The notes beneath the pieces are model-generated. The model did no database searches and was not told where the DNA came from. It was given only the letters and a program-made list of their open reading frames with translations. From positions 1-63,393 of the forward strand of contig CAKTBG010000014.1 in the NCBI GenBank assembly GCA_934533135.1: a DNA stretch of 63,393 bases. Reading direction: 5' to 3'. This document shows positions 16,744 to 25,398 of this stretch, in pieces (the stretch's first letter is position 1; each line of letters opens with the position of its first letter). The stretch comes from an uncultured Faecalibacterium sp. GTDB taxonomy: Bacteria; Bacillota; Clostridia; Oscillospirales; Ruminococcaceae. Made by a program: the position numbers and the translations under genes.

Positions 16744-16931
16744 GGAAAGTGTGTCCTTTCGGGATCAAAAGAAAATGAGAATTACGCAGCAACAACTGTT
16801 CTGCCCCATAAGTGTAACAGAAAGTGTCGGAAAAGACAATTATCATTTTGTGGATTTCAATGGGCATTTGGGGCATGGTTTTGGGTTTTCCGTTGCCAAC
16901 GGAGGGGAAAAGGTGTAGAATGAGGGAGAAA

Positions 16932-17076
16932 GCCCTCTTCGTCCGCCTGTCGGCGTCCAGCTTGTTCTCCCTCTGTCACTTCGTGACATCTCCCTCCGGC
17001 CGGAGGGAGTCTTTCAAAGGGAGAGCCCTTGGCAGGTCGGTGGCATCGTGCAGCAATGACGGAGAGGGTGAGCCAT
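16932..17076 (+). repeat. Dispersed GC-rich modular repeat, copy A
   Basis: Contains a GTCCGCCTGTCGGC module, then a palindromic block with CTCCCTCCGGCCGGAGGGAG (about 16989-17010) flanked by GTCAC/GTGAC, then GGTGGCATCG...GACGGAGAGGGTGAG (17039-17072). Closely related modules occur at 25399, 25592 and 41735 in other orders and orientations. Together with 16744-16931, which holds no gene that I can support, it fills the gap before murD. Confidence 0.8.
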
Positions 17077-17116
17077 CTGAAAGAGATACTACATATTATA
17101 GAGGAGGTTCTGTTTC

Positions 17117-18514
17117 ATGCAGAAAGAACAGCAGAAACTGGCCGATCTGGTCAAGGGCAAGAAAGTTGCCTTCATCGGTGCCGGCGTCAGCCACAAGACC
17201 CTGATTGAGGAGTTTGTGGGGCTTGGTGCCATCGTGACCCTCTGCGATAAAAAGAACAGCGTAGACGACTTTGGCGATTACGCCGATACCATCCGCCGTC
17301 TGGGAATTCGTCTGAGCCTCGGCGAGCACTACATGGATGGCTTCCAAGGGCAGGACATCATCCTGCGCACACCCGGCTTCGAGTATTTCCAGAAGCCGCT
17401 GCAGGATGCCATCGCCGCCGGTACCATGGTCACCAGCGAGGTCGAGCTCTTCTTTGATTTCTGCCCCTGTGAGATCGTGGGCGTGACCGGCTCGGACGGC
17501 AAGACCACCACCACCACCCTGATTTCCAAGTTCTATGAGGCCGCCGGGCGCAAGGTCCATCTGGGCGGCAACATCGGTGCGGCACTGCTGCCCATGCTGC
17601 CGCAGGTGGCTCCCGAGGATGTGGCGGTCGTCGAACTGTCCAGCTTCCAGCTGATCAGTATGCACAAGAGCCCGAAGATCGCCGTCGTGACCAACGTGAC
17701 GCCCAACCATCTCGACCACCACAAGGATATGCAGGAGTACATCGACGCCAAGCGGAACATCCTGCTCCATCAGGTGCCGCCCTGCCGCGAAGTGCTGGGC
17801 TACGAGAACGACATCACCCGCGGGATGCAGGCCGACTGCAAGGGCAGGCAGGTCTGGTTTACCCGCCTGCACACCACCGACAACGGTGCGTTCCTGCGGG
17901 AGGATGGAATGCTCTGCATGGCCGAGAACGGCGTTGTGACCCCCTTCCTCGCCCAGAAAGACGTCAAGCTGCGCGGCCTGCACAACATCGAAAATCTGCT
18001 GGCCGCTGCCGCCGCCGTCTGGGGCGAGGTGCCCGTCGAGGCCATCCAGAAGGTCGGCAGCACCTTTACCGGCGTGGAGCACCGCATCGAGCCGGTGCGT
18101 GTGCTGGACGGCGTGACCTATTACAATGACTCCATCGCCTCCAGCCCTACCCGCACCATTGCCGGGCTGCGCAGCTTCGAGCAGAAGGTCATCCTGATCG
18201 CAGGCGGCTACGATAAAAAGATCCCCTACGAGCCGCTGGCTCCGGAGATCCTGCAGCACGTCAAGACCCTGATCCTGATGGGTGCCACCGGCCCCCGCAT
18301 CGAGAAGGCCGTCCGGGAGCATCCGGACTTTGCCGCCAGCGGGCTGGACATCCAGCACGCCGACAATATGCAGCACGCCGTCGAGCTGGCGCGCGCTGCC
18401 GCCAAGCCCGGCGACATCGTGACCATGTCGCCCGCCAGCGCATCGTTCGACCTCTACCCGAACTTTGAGGTGCGCGGCCGTGACTACAAGAACATCGTCA
18501 ACAGTCTGAAATGA
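17117..18514 (+). CDS. murD: UDP-N-acetylmuramoyl-L-alanine--D-glutamate ligase
   Basis: 465 residues, the family's normal length. It catalyses ATP-dependent addition of D-glutamate to UDP-MurNAc-L-Ala in cytoplasmic peptidoglycan precursor synthesis. Visible parts: an N-terminal nucleotide-binding fold (VAFIGAGVSHKTLIEEFVGLGA), the ATP loop VTGSDGKTTTTT (123-134), VELSSFQL, a central TNVTPNHLDHH motif carrying the metal-binding His, GVEHRIEP, and the C-terminal SPASASFDLYPNFEVRG signature. GAGGAGG precedes ATG 17117. The stop overlaps the next gene's ATG (ATGA). It stands alone here, away from a mur/fts cluster. Confidence 0.95.
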   Translation: MQKEQQKLADLVKGKKVAFIGAGVSHKTLIEEFVGLGAIVTLCDKKNSVDDFGDYADTIRRLGIRLSLGEHYMDGFQGQDIILRTPGFEYFQKPLQDAIAAGTMVTSEVELFFDFCPCEIVGVTGSDGKTTTTTLISKFYEAAGRKVHLGGNIGAALLPMLPQVAPEDVAVVELSSFQLISMHKSPKIAVVTNVTPNHLDHHKDMQEYIDAKRNILLHQVPPCREVLGYENDITRGMQADCKGRQVWFTRLHTTDNGAFLREDGMLCMAENGVVTPFLAQKDVKLRGLHNIENLLAAAAAVWGEVPVEAIQKVGSTFTGVEHRIEPVRVLDGVTYYNDSIASSPTRTIAGLRSFEQKVILIAGGYDKKIPYEPLAPEILQHVKTLILMGATGPRIEKAVREHPDFAASGLDIQHADNMQHAVELARAAAKPGDIVTMSPASASFDLYPNFEVRGRDYKNIVNSLK

Positions 18515-19266
18515 TCGCACAGGTCACGAACGAACGCCAGAAGCGGCGGTTCTTGAACGCCTGCCGGGGAACGCTCTGCTTTGGGACAAAGATGCCGCTG
18601 TCGCTGGAACTGTTTGGAAAAAGTCAGTCCGGATGGTTCTTTGCCGGGTCGACGCTGGCCGTGGAGCTGAGCGGCAGCACGGCATGGATCGCAGGGCACG
18701 CCAACCCCGACGAGCTGGCCAGCTTTCTGGCCTTCTGCGGCTGCAGCGCGGCGGTTCTGGACGATGCCAAAGGCCCGCCGCCGACGGGCTGGACCCGGGT
18801 CAAGACCCATTCGGTCTTTGGACTGCAGCCCGGTCCGCAGCTGCCGCTGCCCGCTGCGGACGAAACGCTCTGGCAAAGCCTGACGCTGGAGGAGAACCCG
18901 CCGGCCTATCCGGTGGCGGAGTTTCTCTTCCCGGATCGTCCCGCCCGGCGGGATGACTTCTATTCGGAGTTGTGTACCAAGCGCAGCCGAAAGAAAGCGC
19001 AGGTCTGGACCCTGAGCCGGGCAGGGGAGATCGTCTGCACCGTCGGGGCTTATGCCATCGCCAACGGGCAGGCATACATGGCCTGCGGGGAGACGGTGGA
19101 ATCCCTGCGGGGCAGGGGAATCGGCGGGCGGCTCATCGTCCGGATGGCGAACGCACTTTCCGCCGAGGGGTATCAACCGGTGTTCCTCTGCAGCCCGGAA
19201 CGAGTCCACTTCTATACACGGCTCGGCTTTGCGAAGCTGGGCGAATATGCACGCTACGAAAAATAA
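18511..19266 (+). CDS. GNAT family N-acetyltransferase
   Basis: 251 residues with a C-terminal GNAT domain (about 145-251). The acetyl-CoA-binding motif A is SLRGRGIGGRLIVRMANALSAEG, and a C-terminal VHFYTRLGFAKLGEYARY motif B completes it. The N-terminal 140 residues form a separate, less conserved domain. The substrate cannot be told from sequence. It overlaps murD by four bases (ATGA), so the two are co-translated; whether this reflects function in the wall pathway is unknown. Confidence 0.85.
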   Translation: MIAQVTNERQKRRFLNACRGTLCFGTKMPLSLELFGKSQSGWFFAGSTLAVELSGSTAWIAGHANPDELASFLAFCGCSAAVLDDAKGPPPTGWTRVKTHSVFGLQPGPQLPLPAADETLWQSLTLEENPPAYPVAEFLFPDRPARRDDFYSELCTKRSRKKAQVWTLSRAGEIVCTVGAYAIANGQAYMACGETVESLRGRGIGGRLIVRMANALSAEGYQPVFLCSPERVHFYTRLGFAKLGEYARYEK

Positions 19267-19287
19267 AGGCTAGGAAATGAATCGGTT

Positions 19288-20556
19288 ATGTCAATGTTGA
19301 ACCACTTTTTCGATTTCAAACCCGAGGTGCTGGCACTGGATGAAAAGGCCATGGAGCTGTGCCAGCCCTATTTCAAACACATGGAGGAGATCCGCGATTT
19401 CAACCAGCTCAAGATGCTGAAAGCCTTTGCGGACACCCAGATGTCCTCCACCGATATGCTGGGCACCACCGGCTACGGCCTGTGGGATACCGGCCGTGCC
19501 AAGCTTGAGCAGATCTTTGCCGAGGTGATGGGCGCAGAGGATGCACTGGTGCGCAGCCAGTTTATGAGCGGCACGCATACGCTGGCGGTGGCTCTGTTCG
19601 GCCTGCTGCGCACCGGGGATACCCTGCTGGCTGCCACCGGCCGCCCCTACGACACGCTGGAAGGTGTGATCGGCTTGGACGGCAAAGGCAAGGGCACCGG
19701 TACCCTGATGGACTACGGTGTGAAATACGACGAAGCACCGCTGAAACCGGATTTCACCCCCGACTATGCCCTCATTGCGCAGAAAGCACCGGGGGCAAAG
19801 GTTTGCCACATCCAGCGCAGCCGCGGCTATCTGCAGCGGAATGCCTTTGATCTGGACACCATCCAGAAGATCGCCGACACCGCCCGCGCCGCCAACCCCG
19901 ACATCATCATTTTTGTGGACAACTGCTACGGTGAGTTCACCCAGACCAAAGAACCCTGTCAGGCCGGTGCCGACCTCGTGGTGGGCAGCCTCATCAAGAA
20001 CCCCGGCGGCGGCATCGCCCCCACCGGCGGCTACATCGCAGGCCGTCACGACCTCGTGGAGCAGTGCGCCTACCGCCTGAATGCCCCCGGCCTCGGCAAG
20101 GAGCTGGGCTGCACGCTGGATACGCCCCGTGATCTGTATCTGGGCTTCTACTATGCGCCCGGTGTCGTCTGCGAGGCCATCAAGACGGCCATCTATGCTC
20201 AGTGCCTGCTGGAACTGCTGGATAAAAAACCCATCCCTCGCTACTGCGAGGATCACAACGATATCGTGACCTGCTTCGACGCAGGTACGGCGGATGCGCT
20301 GATCGGTTTCTGCCGCGGCGTGCAGGCGGCCAGCCCGGTGGACAGCTACGCCGCGCCGGAACCCTCGCCGGAGCCGGGCTACACCGACGAAGTCATCATG
20401 GCCAGCGGCAGCTTTACGCAGGGCAGCACCATCGAGCTTTCCTGCGATGGCCCGCTCCGTGAGCCGTACACCTGCTACCTGCAGGGCGGTCTGAACTTTG
20501 CCGCCAGCCGCGCCGGTGTCCTGCTGGCCGTGCAGAATGCGTATTTCGGGGGCTGA
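19288..20556 (+). CDS. Methionine gamma-lyase family (YnbB-like) PLP protein
   Basis: 422 residues, fold type I PLP enzyme of the Met_gamma_lyase (YnbB) family. Markers are TTGYGLWDTGRAKLEQIFAEVMGAEDALVRSQFMSGTHT (about 60-97), FVDNCYGEFTQTKEP with the PLP-contacting Asp, and GSLIKNPGGGIAPTGGYIAG with the Schiff-base Lys. Despite the family name, enzymatic activity of these proteins is not firmly established. Followed four bases later by an aminotransferase, suggesting an amino-acid metabolism operon. Confidence 0.88.
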   Translation: MSMLNHFFDFKPEVLALDEKAMELCQPYFKHMEEIRDFNQLKMLKAFADTQMSSTDMLGTTGYGLWDTGRAKLEQIFAEVMGAEDALVRSQFMSGTHTLAVALFGLLRTGDTLLAATGRPYDTLEGVIGLDGKGKGTGTLMDYGVKYDEAPLKPDFTPDYALIAQKAPGAKVCHIQRSRGYLQRNAFDLDTIQKIADTARAANPDIIIFVDNCYGEFTQTKEPCQAGADLVVGSLIKNPGGGIAPTGGYIAGRHDLVEQCAYRLNAPGLGKELGCTLDTPRDLYLGFYYAPGVVCEAIKTAIYAQCLLELLDKKPIPRYCEDHNDIVTCFDAGTADALIGFCRGVQAASPVDSYAAPEPSPEPGYTDEVIMASGSFTQGSTIELSCDGPLREPYTCYLQGGLNFAASRAGVLLAVQNAYFGG

Positions 20557-20560
20557 TCTT

Positions 20561-21739
20561 ATGCAGAAACTGAGCGACCGTGTGGGAACCTTCACGGATT
20601 CGGTGATCCGGCGGATGACCCGCATCAACAACCAATACGATTCCATCAACCTGTCGCAGGGCTTTCCGGATTTTGACCCGCCGCAGGAGCTGCTGGATGC
20701 ACTGGCAAAGACGGCCTACCAAGGCCCGCACCAGTACGCCGTGACCTTTGGTGCGCAGAACTTCCGGGAGGCACTGGCGAAAAAGGTCAGCCCGACCCTC
20801 CACCACGAGGTTGACCCCAACACAGAGATCTGCGTGACCTGCGGCGGCACCGAGGCGATGATGGCCGCCATGATGACCCTCTGCAACCCGGGCGACAAGG
20901 TGATGATCTTTTCGCCGTTCTACGAGAATTACGGGGCCGATGCCATCCTTTCGGGTGCAGAGCCGATCTACATTCCGCTGGTTCCGCCGGAGTATGAATT
21001 TGATTTAAGCTTGATCGAAAAGGGGTTCCGGGAGGGCGCAAAGGCTCTGATCCTCTGCAACCCCTCCAACCCCTGCGGCAAGGTGTTCCGCCGGGAGGAG
21101 CTGGAAGCCATTGCGAAACTGGCCATCCAGTACGACGCCTTTGTGGTGACGGATGAAGTGTATGAACACATCGTCTACGCACCCAGCCAGCACATCAGCA
21201 TGGCATCCCTGCCCGGAATGTTCGAGCATACCATCACCTGCAACTCGCTGTCCAAGACCTACTCCATCACCGGCTGGCGGCTGGGGTATCTCATCGGCCC
21301 GGCAGAGGTGATCGAAGCCGCGCGGAAGGTACACGATTTTCTGACCGTGGGCGCGGCGGCACCGCTGCAGGAAGCCGCCGTTGCCGGGCTGGAAATGCCA
21401 AAGTCCTACTACGAGGGGCTGCAGGCACTCTACACCGAAAAGCGGGATCGCTTCCTCGCCGGGCTGGATCGCATCGGCCTGAAGCATAACACGCCGCAGG
21501 GAACCTACTTCGTCCTGATTGACATCTCGGATTTCCTCGCTCTTCCGCAGTTTGCGGGGTGGACGGATCTTGCTTTCTGCGAGTGGATGATCCGGGAGAT
21601 CGGCGTGGCGGCGGTGCCGGGCTCGAGCTTCTTCCGGGAGCCGGTCAACCATCTGATCCGGATGCACTTTGCCCGCGGTACGGATGTATTGGATGAAGCG
21701 GTCAAGCGGCTTGAAAAATTAACGGATTTATTAAAATAA
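20561..21739 (+). CDS. Class I/II pyridoxal-phosphate aminotransferase
   Basis: 392 residues, fold type I. The N-terminus INLSQGFPDFDPPQELLDAL and YQGPHQYAVTFGAQNFREALAKK is typical of the aspartate/kynurenine/methionine aminotransferase group. NPSNPCGKV and VTDEVYEHIVY carry PLP contacts; SLSKTYSITGWRLGY holds the catalytic Lys; the C-terminal HLIRMHFA holds the substrate-carboxylate Arg. Likely transfers amino groups between amino acids and 2-oxo acids; exact substrate not decided. ATG 20561 is preferred because the region before it belongs to the upstream gene. Confidence 0.9.
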   Translation: MQKLSDRVGTFTDSVIRRMTRINNQYDSINLSQGFPDFDPPQELLDALAKTAYQGPHQYAVTFGAQNFREALAKKVSPTLHHEVDPNTEICVTCGGTEAMMAAMMTLCNPGDKVMIFSPFYENYGADAILSGAEPIYIPLVPPEYEFDLSLIEKGFREGAKALILCNPSNPCGKVFRREELEAIAKLAIQYDAFVVTDEVYEHIVYAPSQHISMASLPGMFEHTITCNSLSKTYSITGWRLGYLIGPAEVIEAARKVHDFLTVGAAAPLQEAAVAGLEMPKSYYEGLQALYTEKRDRFLAGLDRIGLKHNTPQGTYFVLIDISDFLALPQFAGWTDLAFCEWMIREIGVAAVPGSSFFREPVNHLIRMHFARGTDVLDEAVKRLEKLTDLLK

Positions 21740-21754
21740 GAAAGTGTGATGTAC

Positions 21755-23071
21755 ATGAACAAGGTAACGCCCATTGATCCCGCGATGCTGGCTCGGTTTG
21801 AGCAGGGCTTCGACGCCCGCCCCGAGCTGCAGGTGATGTCCAACGCCATTTCCCGCACCAGTCTGGAAGATGCGGCCTTTGTTCCGGCGGCCGCCGCCAA
21901 GCTGCGGATGGATTTTTCGGTGCTGGTGCCGACCACCAAGGTGACGTGGCAGCAGCAGAGTGGCCGCTGCTGGATGTTCTCCACCATGAACGTCCTGCGC
22001 CGCCGGGTCATCCAGAAATGCAATCTGGAGGATTTCTCGTTCTCCCAGACCTATCTGGCTTTCTACGATAAACTGGAAAAGGCAAACCTCTTCTTCGAGA
22101 ACATCCTCCACTTCGCCGACCAGGATCTGGACGACCGCGAAACCTTTGAGCTGATGGGTCATCCGCTGCCCGACGGCGGACAGTGGGATATGGCCATCGC
22201 CCTGACCAAGAAATACGGCCTTGTGCCCAGCTGGGTGATGCCGGAGACGGTGGCGTCCACCGGTACGGCCAAGTACCTACCCATCCTGACCCGGAAGATG
22301 CGCGAGGACGCGCTGGAGCTGCGCAAACTGGTGCGGGAGGGCAAGGATCCCTCTGCCCGCCGGGAAGAGATGCTGGCCGAGATCTACAACGCCCTGCGCG
22401 TCCTGTACGGCCAGCCGCCCAAGACCTTTGACTTCGAGTACACCGACAAGGACGGCGTCTACCACTGCGACAAGAACCTGACCCCGCGGACCTTTATGGA
22501 AAAGTATGTTGGCAACGACTTTGATGAGTATGTGGTCGTCATCGCGTCGCCCATCCATGAGAAAAACCGCACCTACTGCCAGCCGTTCATGGGCGACGTG
22601 GTGGAAGAGAATATGTTCTGGCTCAACCTCTCGCAGGAAGAGCTGGAGGATCTGACCATCCGCCAGCTGAAAGCCGGTGAGGGTGTGATGTTCAGCTGCG
22701 ACTGCCACCCGGACGGAGACCGCAAGAACGGCTACTGGGATCCGGACTCCTTCCAGTACGGCGAGGTGCTGGGCGGCCTGACCTTCGGCATGACCAAGGC
22801 CGAGCGTCTGCTGACCCGCGACAGCACCATGAACCACTGCATGATGTTCTGCGGCGTCAATCTGGACGAAAACGGCACCGCCAACCGCTGGAAGATCGAG
22901 AACAGCTGGGGCGAGCAGAACGGGCAGAAGGGCTACTACATCGGCAGCGAAAAGTGGTTCAAGGCCAATGTCTACCAGATCACGGTCCGCAAGGAGCTGC
23001 TCAGCGATGCCCAGCGCAAGCTGCTGGAACAGGAGCCGCTGCCCATGAAGCTGTGGGATCCGCTGGCCTGA
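21755..23071 (+). CDS. pepC: C1 family cysteine aminopeptidase (PepC/bleomycin hydrolase), paralogue 1
   Basis: About 438 residues. The papain-like catalytic triad is visible: QQQSGRCWMFS with Cys72 and the oxyanion Gln just before it, a His in TMNHCMMFCGVNLD, and Asn in KIENSWGEQNG. Bleomycin hydrolases form cytosolic hexameric barrels that trim peptides from the N-terminus; no signal peptide is seen. The start is uncertain among ATG 21755, ATG 21749 and GTG 21746, none with a strong ribosome-binding site. A second paralogue lies at 34799. Confidence 0.92.
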   Translation: MNKVTPIDPAMLARFEQGFDARPELQVMSNAISRTSLEDAAFVPAAAAKLRMDFSVLVPTTKVTWQQQSGRCWMFSTMNVLRRRVIQKCNLEDFSFSQTYLAFYDKLEKANLFFENILHFADQDLDDRETFELMGHPLPDGGQWDMAIALTKKYGLVPSWVMPETVASTGTAKYLPILTRKMREDALELRKLVREGKDPSARREEMLAEIYNALRVLYGQPPKTFDFEYTDKDGVYHCDKNLTPRTFMEKYVGNDFDEYVVVIASPIHEKNRTYCQPFMGDVVEENMFWLNLSQEELEDLTIRQLKAGEGVMFSCDCHPDGDRKNGYWDPDSFQYGEVLGGLTFGMTKAERLLTRDSTMNHCMMFCGVNLDENGTANRWKIENSWGEQNGQKGYYIGSEKWFKANVYQITVRKELLSDAQRKLLEQEPLPMKLWDPLA

Positions 23072-23146
23072 GAACACACCGCCGGGTGCTGGGTGCATAA
23101 GATCGGTCAAAAAACCGAAAAATTGTGCTTTTTGTGCAAAAAAGTG

Positions 23147-23175
23147 TTGACAGACGGCCGCTGATGTGGTACAGT
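23147..23175 (+). promoter_or_regulatory. Promoter of the tandem-riboswitch transcript
   Basis: TTGACA (23147-23152), a 17-base spacer and TACAGT (23170-23175), about 50 bases before the first aptamer. Confidence 0.8.
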
Positions 23176-23225
23176 ATCGGTGGAAACAGAAATTCCACGG
23201 AAACAGAATCCAGAACTGAATATCA

Positions 23226-23286
23226 GCAAAGCAGTCGAAAGACTGTGACGCAAAGCTATAGGGCCTGTAAAATGGCAGCCAGTTGC
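23226..23286 (+). promoter_or_regulatory. Cyclic-di-GMP class I (GEMM-I) riboswitch aptamer, copy 1
   Basis: Order of elements matches GEMM-I. It opens with GCAAA, then stem CAGTC-GAAA-GACTG with its GNRA tetraloop. The conserved TGACGCAAAGCTATAGGG junction follows, then a P3 hairpin (GCC/GGC and GCT/AGC) and the closing CCAGTTGC, which pairs with the 5' GCAA. The AUAGG receptor for the tetraloop is present. GEMM-I usually binds c-di-GMP; the GEMM-Ib subtype binds 3',3'-cGAMP, and I cannot decide the key base without an alignment. Followed by its own terminator. Confidence 0.88.
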
Positions 23287-23313
23287 GCTTGAGATTCTTC
23301 TTAAGGTTTTTTG

Positions 23314-23354
23314 AGAGCATTGCTTTGCGGTTGACGTTCAGCAATGCTCTTTTT
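23314..23354 (+). terminator. Terminator after aptamer 1
   Basis: AGAGCATTGCT (23314-23324) pairs with AGCAATGCTCT (23340-23350), followed by a T-run to 23354. Placed 28 bases after the first aptamer, consistent with an expression platform. Confidence 0.85.
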
Positions 23355-23408
23355 GCGTAGAATTTCCGGATCCCGTTCGTTGAAGAGTTTGTAAAATTTC
23401 ATAAATCG

Positions 23409-23469
23409 GCAAAGCAGTCGAAAGGCTGTGACGCAAAGCTATAGGGCCTGTAAAATGGCAGCCAGTTGC
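23409..23469 (+). promoter_or_regulatory. Cyclic-di-GMP class I (GEMM-I) riboswitch aptamer, copy 2
   Basis: 61 bases identical to copy 1 except one A-to-G change in the tetraloop stem (CAGTC-GAAA-GGCTG, giving a U-G wobble). All conserved GEMM-I blocks are retained, so both copies should be functional. It is followed by a second terminator and then by the coding start of the CAP-domain protein. Confidence 0.88.
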
Positions 23470-23474
23470 ACTTT

Positions 23475-23523
23475 GAAGAGTATTGTAAACAGCACTCTCG
23501 GTGCATTTACAATACTCTTCTTT
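23475..23523 (+). terminator. Terminator after aptamer 2
   Basis: Fifteen-base perfect stem (GAAGAGTATTGTAAA at 23475-23489 with its complement at 23506-23520), followed by TTT. It begins six bases after the second aptamer and lies directly before the CAP gene's ribosome-binding site. Confidence 0.8.
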
Positions 23524-23559
23524 ATGTTACTGACGCTTGCAACGAAGGAGCTAACCACC

Positions 23560-24441
23560 ATGCGTACCAACGTAAAGAATATCGTAAACATGATCCTCTG
23601 CATCGCGCTGCTGTGCGTGATTTCCGTGTTCGCACTGCCTGCTTCCGCAGCATCCGGCGATGCGCTGATGGAGCAGGAGCAGATCCTCCAGCTGGTCAAC
23701 ATGGAGCGCACGAAGGCCGGCGTTTCCGCCGTGTCCATCGGCAGCGAGAACCTGAACGCCGCTGCCAATGCCCGCGCTGAGGAGCTGTCGCAGAGCTACT
23801 CCTACGTCCGTCCGAACGGCAAGCGGGAGTTCACCATCCTCAACGAGTACAATGTTTCCGATATCTCCGTTGGCGAAGATTACTGGGCCGGCTGCGAGAC
23901 CGCTGAAGAGGCTGTCTCCGCTTGGATGAACAACGATTATTTCCGCACCTGCCTGCTGAACGCAGACGCCACCCACATCGGTGTCGGCCACTTCAAGGGC
24001 GGTGAGTACCAGAACTACTGGGTCGTCATCTTTACTTACACCAACAACACCAGCAACAGCGAGTTTGCTTCTCAGGTTCTGGCACTGGTCAACGCCGAGC
24101 GCGCAAAGGCTGGTCTGGCCGCTCTGGAAATGGGCGATGCCAACCTGACCGCCGCTGCACAGGCTCGTGCCGAAGAGATCGCCGAGGTCAACTCCCACGT
24201 CCGTCCGAACGGCAGCAGCTGCTTCACCGTTCTGAAAGAGTTCAACGTGACTGAGGATCCCACCGGTGAGAACGCCGCTTGGGGCGAAGCGACTCCCGAA
24301 GAGGTCGTTGCAGACTGGATGGCTTCCGAAGGCCACCGTGCAAACATCCTCGACCCGGAGGCACACAAGATGAGCGTTGGCTACTACTACAGCAGCTCCA
24401 GCGCATACGGCCACCAGTGGGTTCAGCTCTTCACCAAGTGA
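23560..24441 (+). CDS. Secreted protein with two tandem CAP/SCP domains
   Basis: 293 residues. A signal peptide (hydrophobic 9-26, cleavage near ASA, about residue 31) exports it. Two CAP (SCP/PR-1) domains follow at about 38-163 and 166-293. Domain 2 keeps the cavity residues: His213 in SHVRPNG, Glu237 in GEN, His259 in EGHRANIL. Domain 1 has Tyr82 and Phe128 at the two His positions, so it looks degenerate. AAGGAG nine bases before ATG 23560 fixes the start. Controlled by two GEMM-I riboswitches with terminators. The role is unknown; bacterial CAP proteins are often surface or envelope factors. Confidence 0.92.
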   Translation: MRTNVKNIVNMILCIALLCVISVFALPASAASGDALMEQEQILQLVNMERTKAGVSAVSIGSENLNAAANARAEELSQSYSYVRPNGKREFTILNEYNVSDISVGEDYWAGCETAEEAVSAWMNNDYFRTCLLNADATHIGVGHFKGGEYQNYWVVIFTYTNNTSNSEFASQVLALVNAERAKAGLAALEMGDANLTAAAQARAEEIAEVNSHVRPNGSSCFTVLKEFNVTEDPTGENAAWGEATPEEVVADWMASEGHRANILDPEAHKMSVGYYYSSSSAYGHQWVQLFTK

Positions 24442-24499
24442 TCCCGACCCCCAGCAACTTTAAGCCATCCCGTATTTCGTTATGATACAATCCAAAGCA

Positions 24500-24540
24500 G
24501 GAAAAACCGGCAGGTGTTCAAAACATCTGCCGGTTTTTCC
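24500..24540. terminator. Terminator between CAP gene and cutC
   Basis: Long stem (24500-24518 with 24522-24540; core ACCGGCAG) with A/T-rich ends on both strands. It serves the CAP gene and possibly the convergent cutC. Confidence 0.88.
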
Positions 24541-24602
24541 ATGTCCGGATCCTGCGGGAGGGCGGACGCATCGTTTGGGGGCGTGCGGGGAGGCGGCTGT
24601 GT

Positions 24603-25370
24603 TCAGAGCGTGTCCAGCACCTGCCGCGCAGCCCGGATGGTGGATTCACTGGTCTGCCACAGCTCAAACTCGCTGAACCCGGGCAGCCCCATGGGAACCC
24701 CCTCCCGCCGGAAGGTCATCCGGCTGTCGAGTGCCTGCTTGCCCGAAAGATGGAACGCGTGTGCGCCGGTCGCAGCGGCGAGGGTCGGGAGATTGGCGGG
24801 GGAGACACCTGCACCCACAAGGATCTCGATGCGATCCCCGGCTGCTTCCACCAGCCGCCGGAGCAAAGGGGAGCCCAGCGGTGCGCTGGCGGCCTGCCCG
24901 CTGGTCAGGATGGTGGAGAGCCCCAGTGCGCAGGCGTCTTCCAACGCGGCAAAGGGGTCACGGCAGACGTCAAAGGCGCGGTGCAGGGTCAGAGCCACCG
25001 GGCGGGCGGCCTGCGCCCCAGCGTGCGCAGCGGCGGCGTAAATCGGGCGCAGGGCGTCCACATCCAACGCACCGTCCGGGGTCAGGACACCGGACACGAT
25101 GCCGTCGGCACCGGCGGCGACCAACTCGGCAGCGGACTGCTCCATCTGTGCCAGCTCGTAGGCGTCATAACAGAAATCCCCAAACCGGGGGCGGAGCAGG
25201 GCACGGACGGGAAGCCCCGTCTCTGCCTTGACCTGCCGCACCAGCGCGAGGCTGGGCGTGGTGCCGCCGATGACCAGATCGGCGCAGAGCTCCAGCCGGT
25301 CGGCTCCGCCCTTTTTTGCAGCGAGGGCACTGGCGACGCTGTCCACACAAACTTCGAGGGTATAGGACAT
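24603..25370 (-). CDS. cutC: Copper homeostasis protein CutC family
   Basis: 255 residues, TIM-barrel CutC family. The N-terminus TLEVCVDSVASALAAKKGGADRLELCADLVIGGTTPS is the family signature; also VRALLRPRFGDFCYDAYE, GADGIVSGVLTPDGALD, LTLHRAFDVCRDP, LTSGQAASAPLG and ILVGAGVSPANL. Linked genetically to copper handling, but its biochemical role is still unclear. GGAGG lies five bases before the ATG at 25370. The open frame extends much further upstream, but that extension is repeat DNA. Confidence 0.93.
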   Translation of the reverse strand: MSYTLEVCVDSVASALAAKKGGADRLELCADLVIGGTTPSLALVRQVKAETGLPVRALLRPRFGDFCYDAYELAQMEQSAAELVAAGADGIVSGVLTPDGALDVDALRPIYAAAAHAGAQAARPVALTLHRAFDVCRDPFAALEDACALGLSTILTSGQAASAPLGSPLLRRLVEAAGDRIEILVGAGVSPANLPTLAAATGAHAFHLSGKQALDSRMTFRREGVPMGLPGFSEFELWQTSESTIRAARQVLDTL

Positions 25371-25398
25371 AGAAACCTCCATAGAAACTTGACGGAAT

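Noticed and set aside
16824..17204. Frames crossing the region upstream of murD
   Set aside because: They run through repeat copy A and an out-of-frame part of murD; no supporting start signals.
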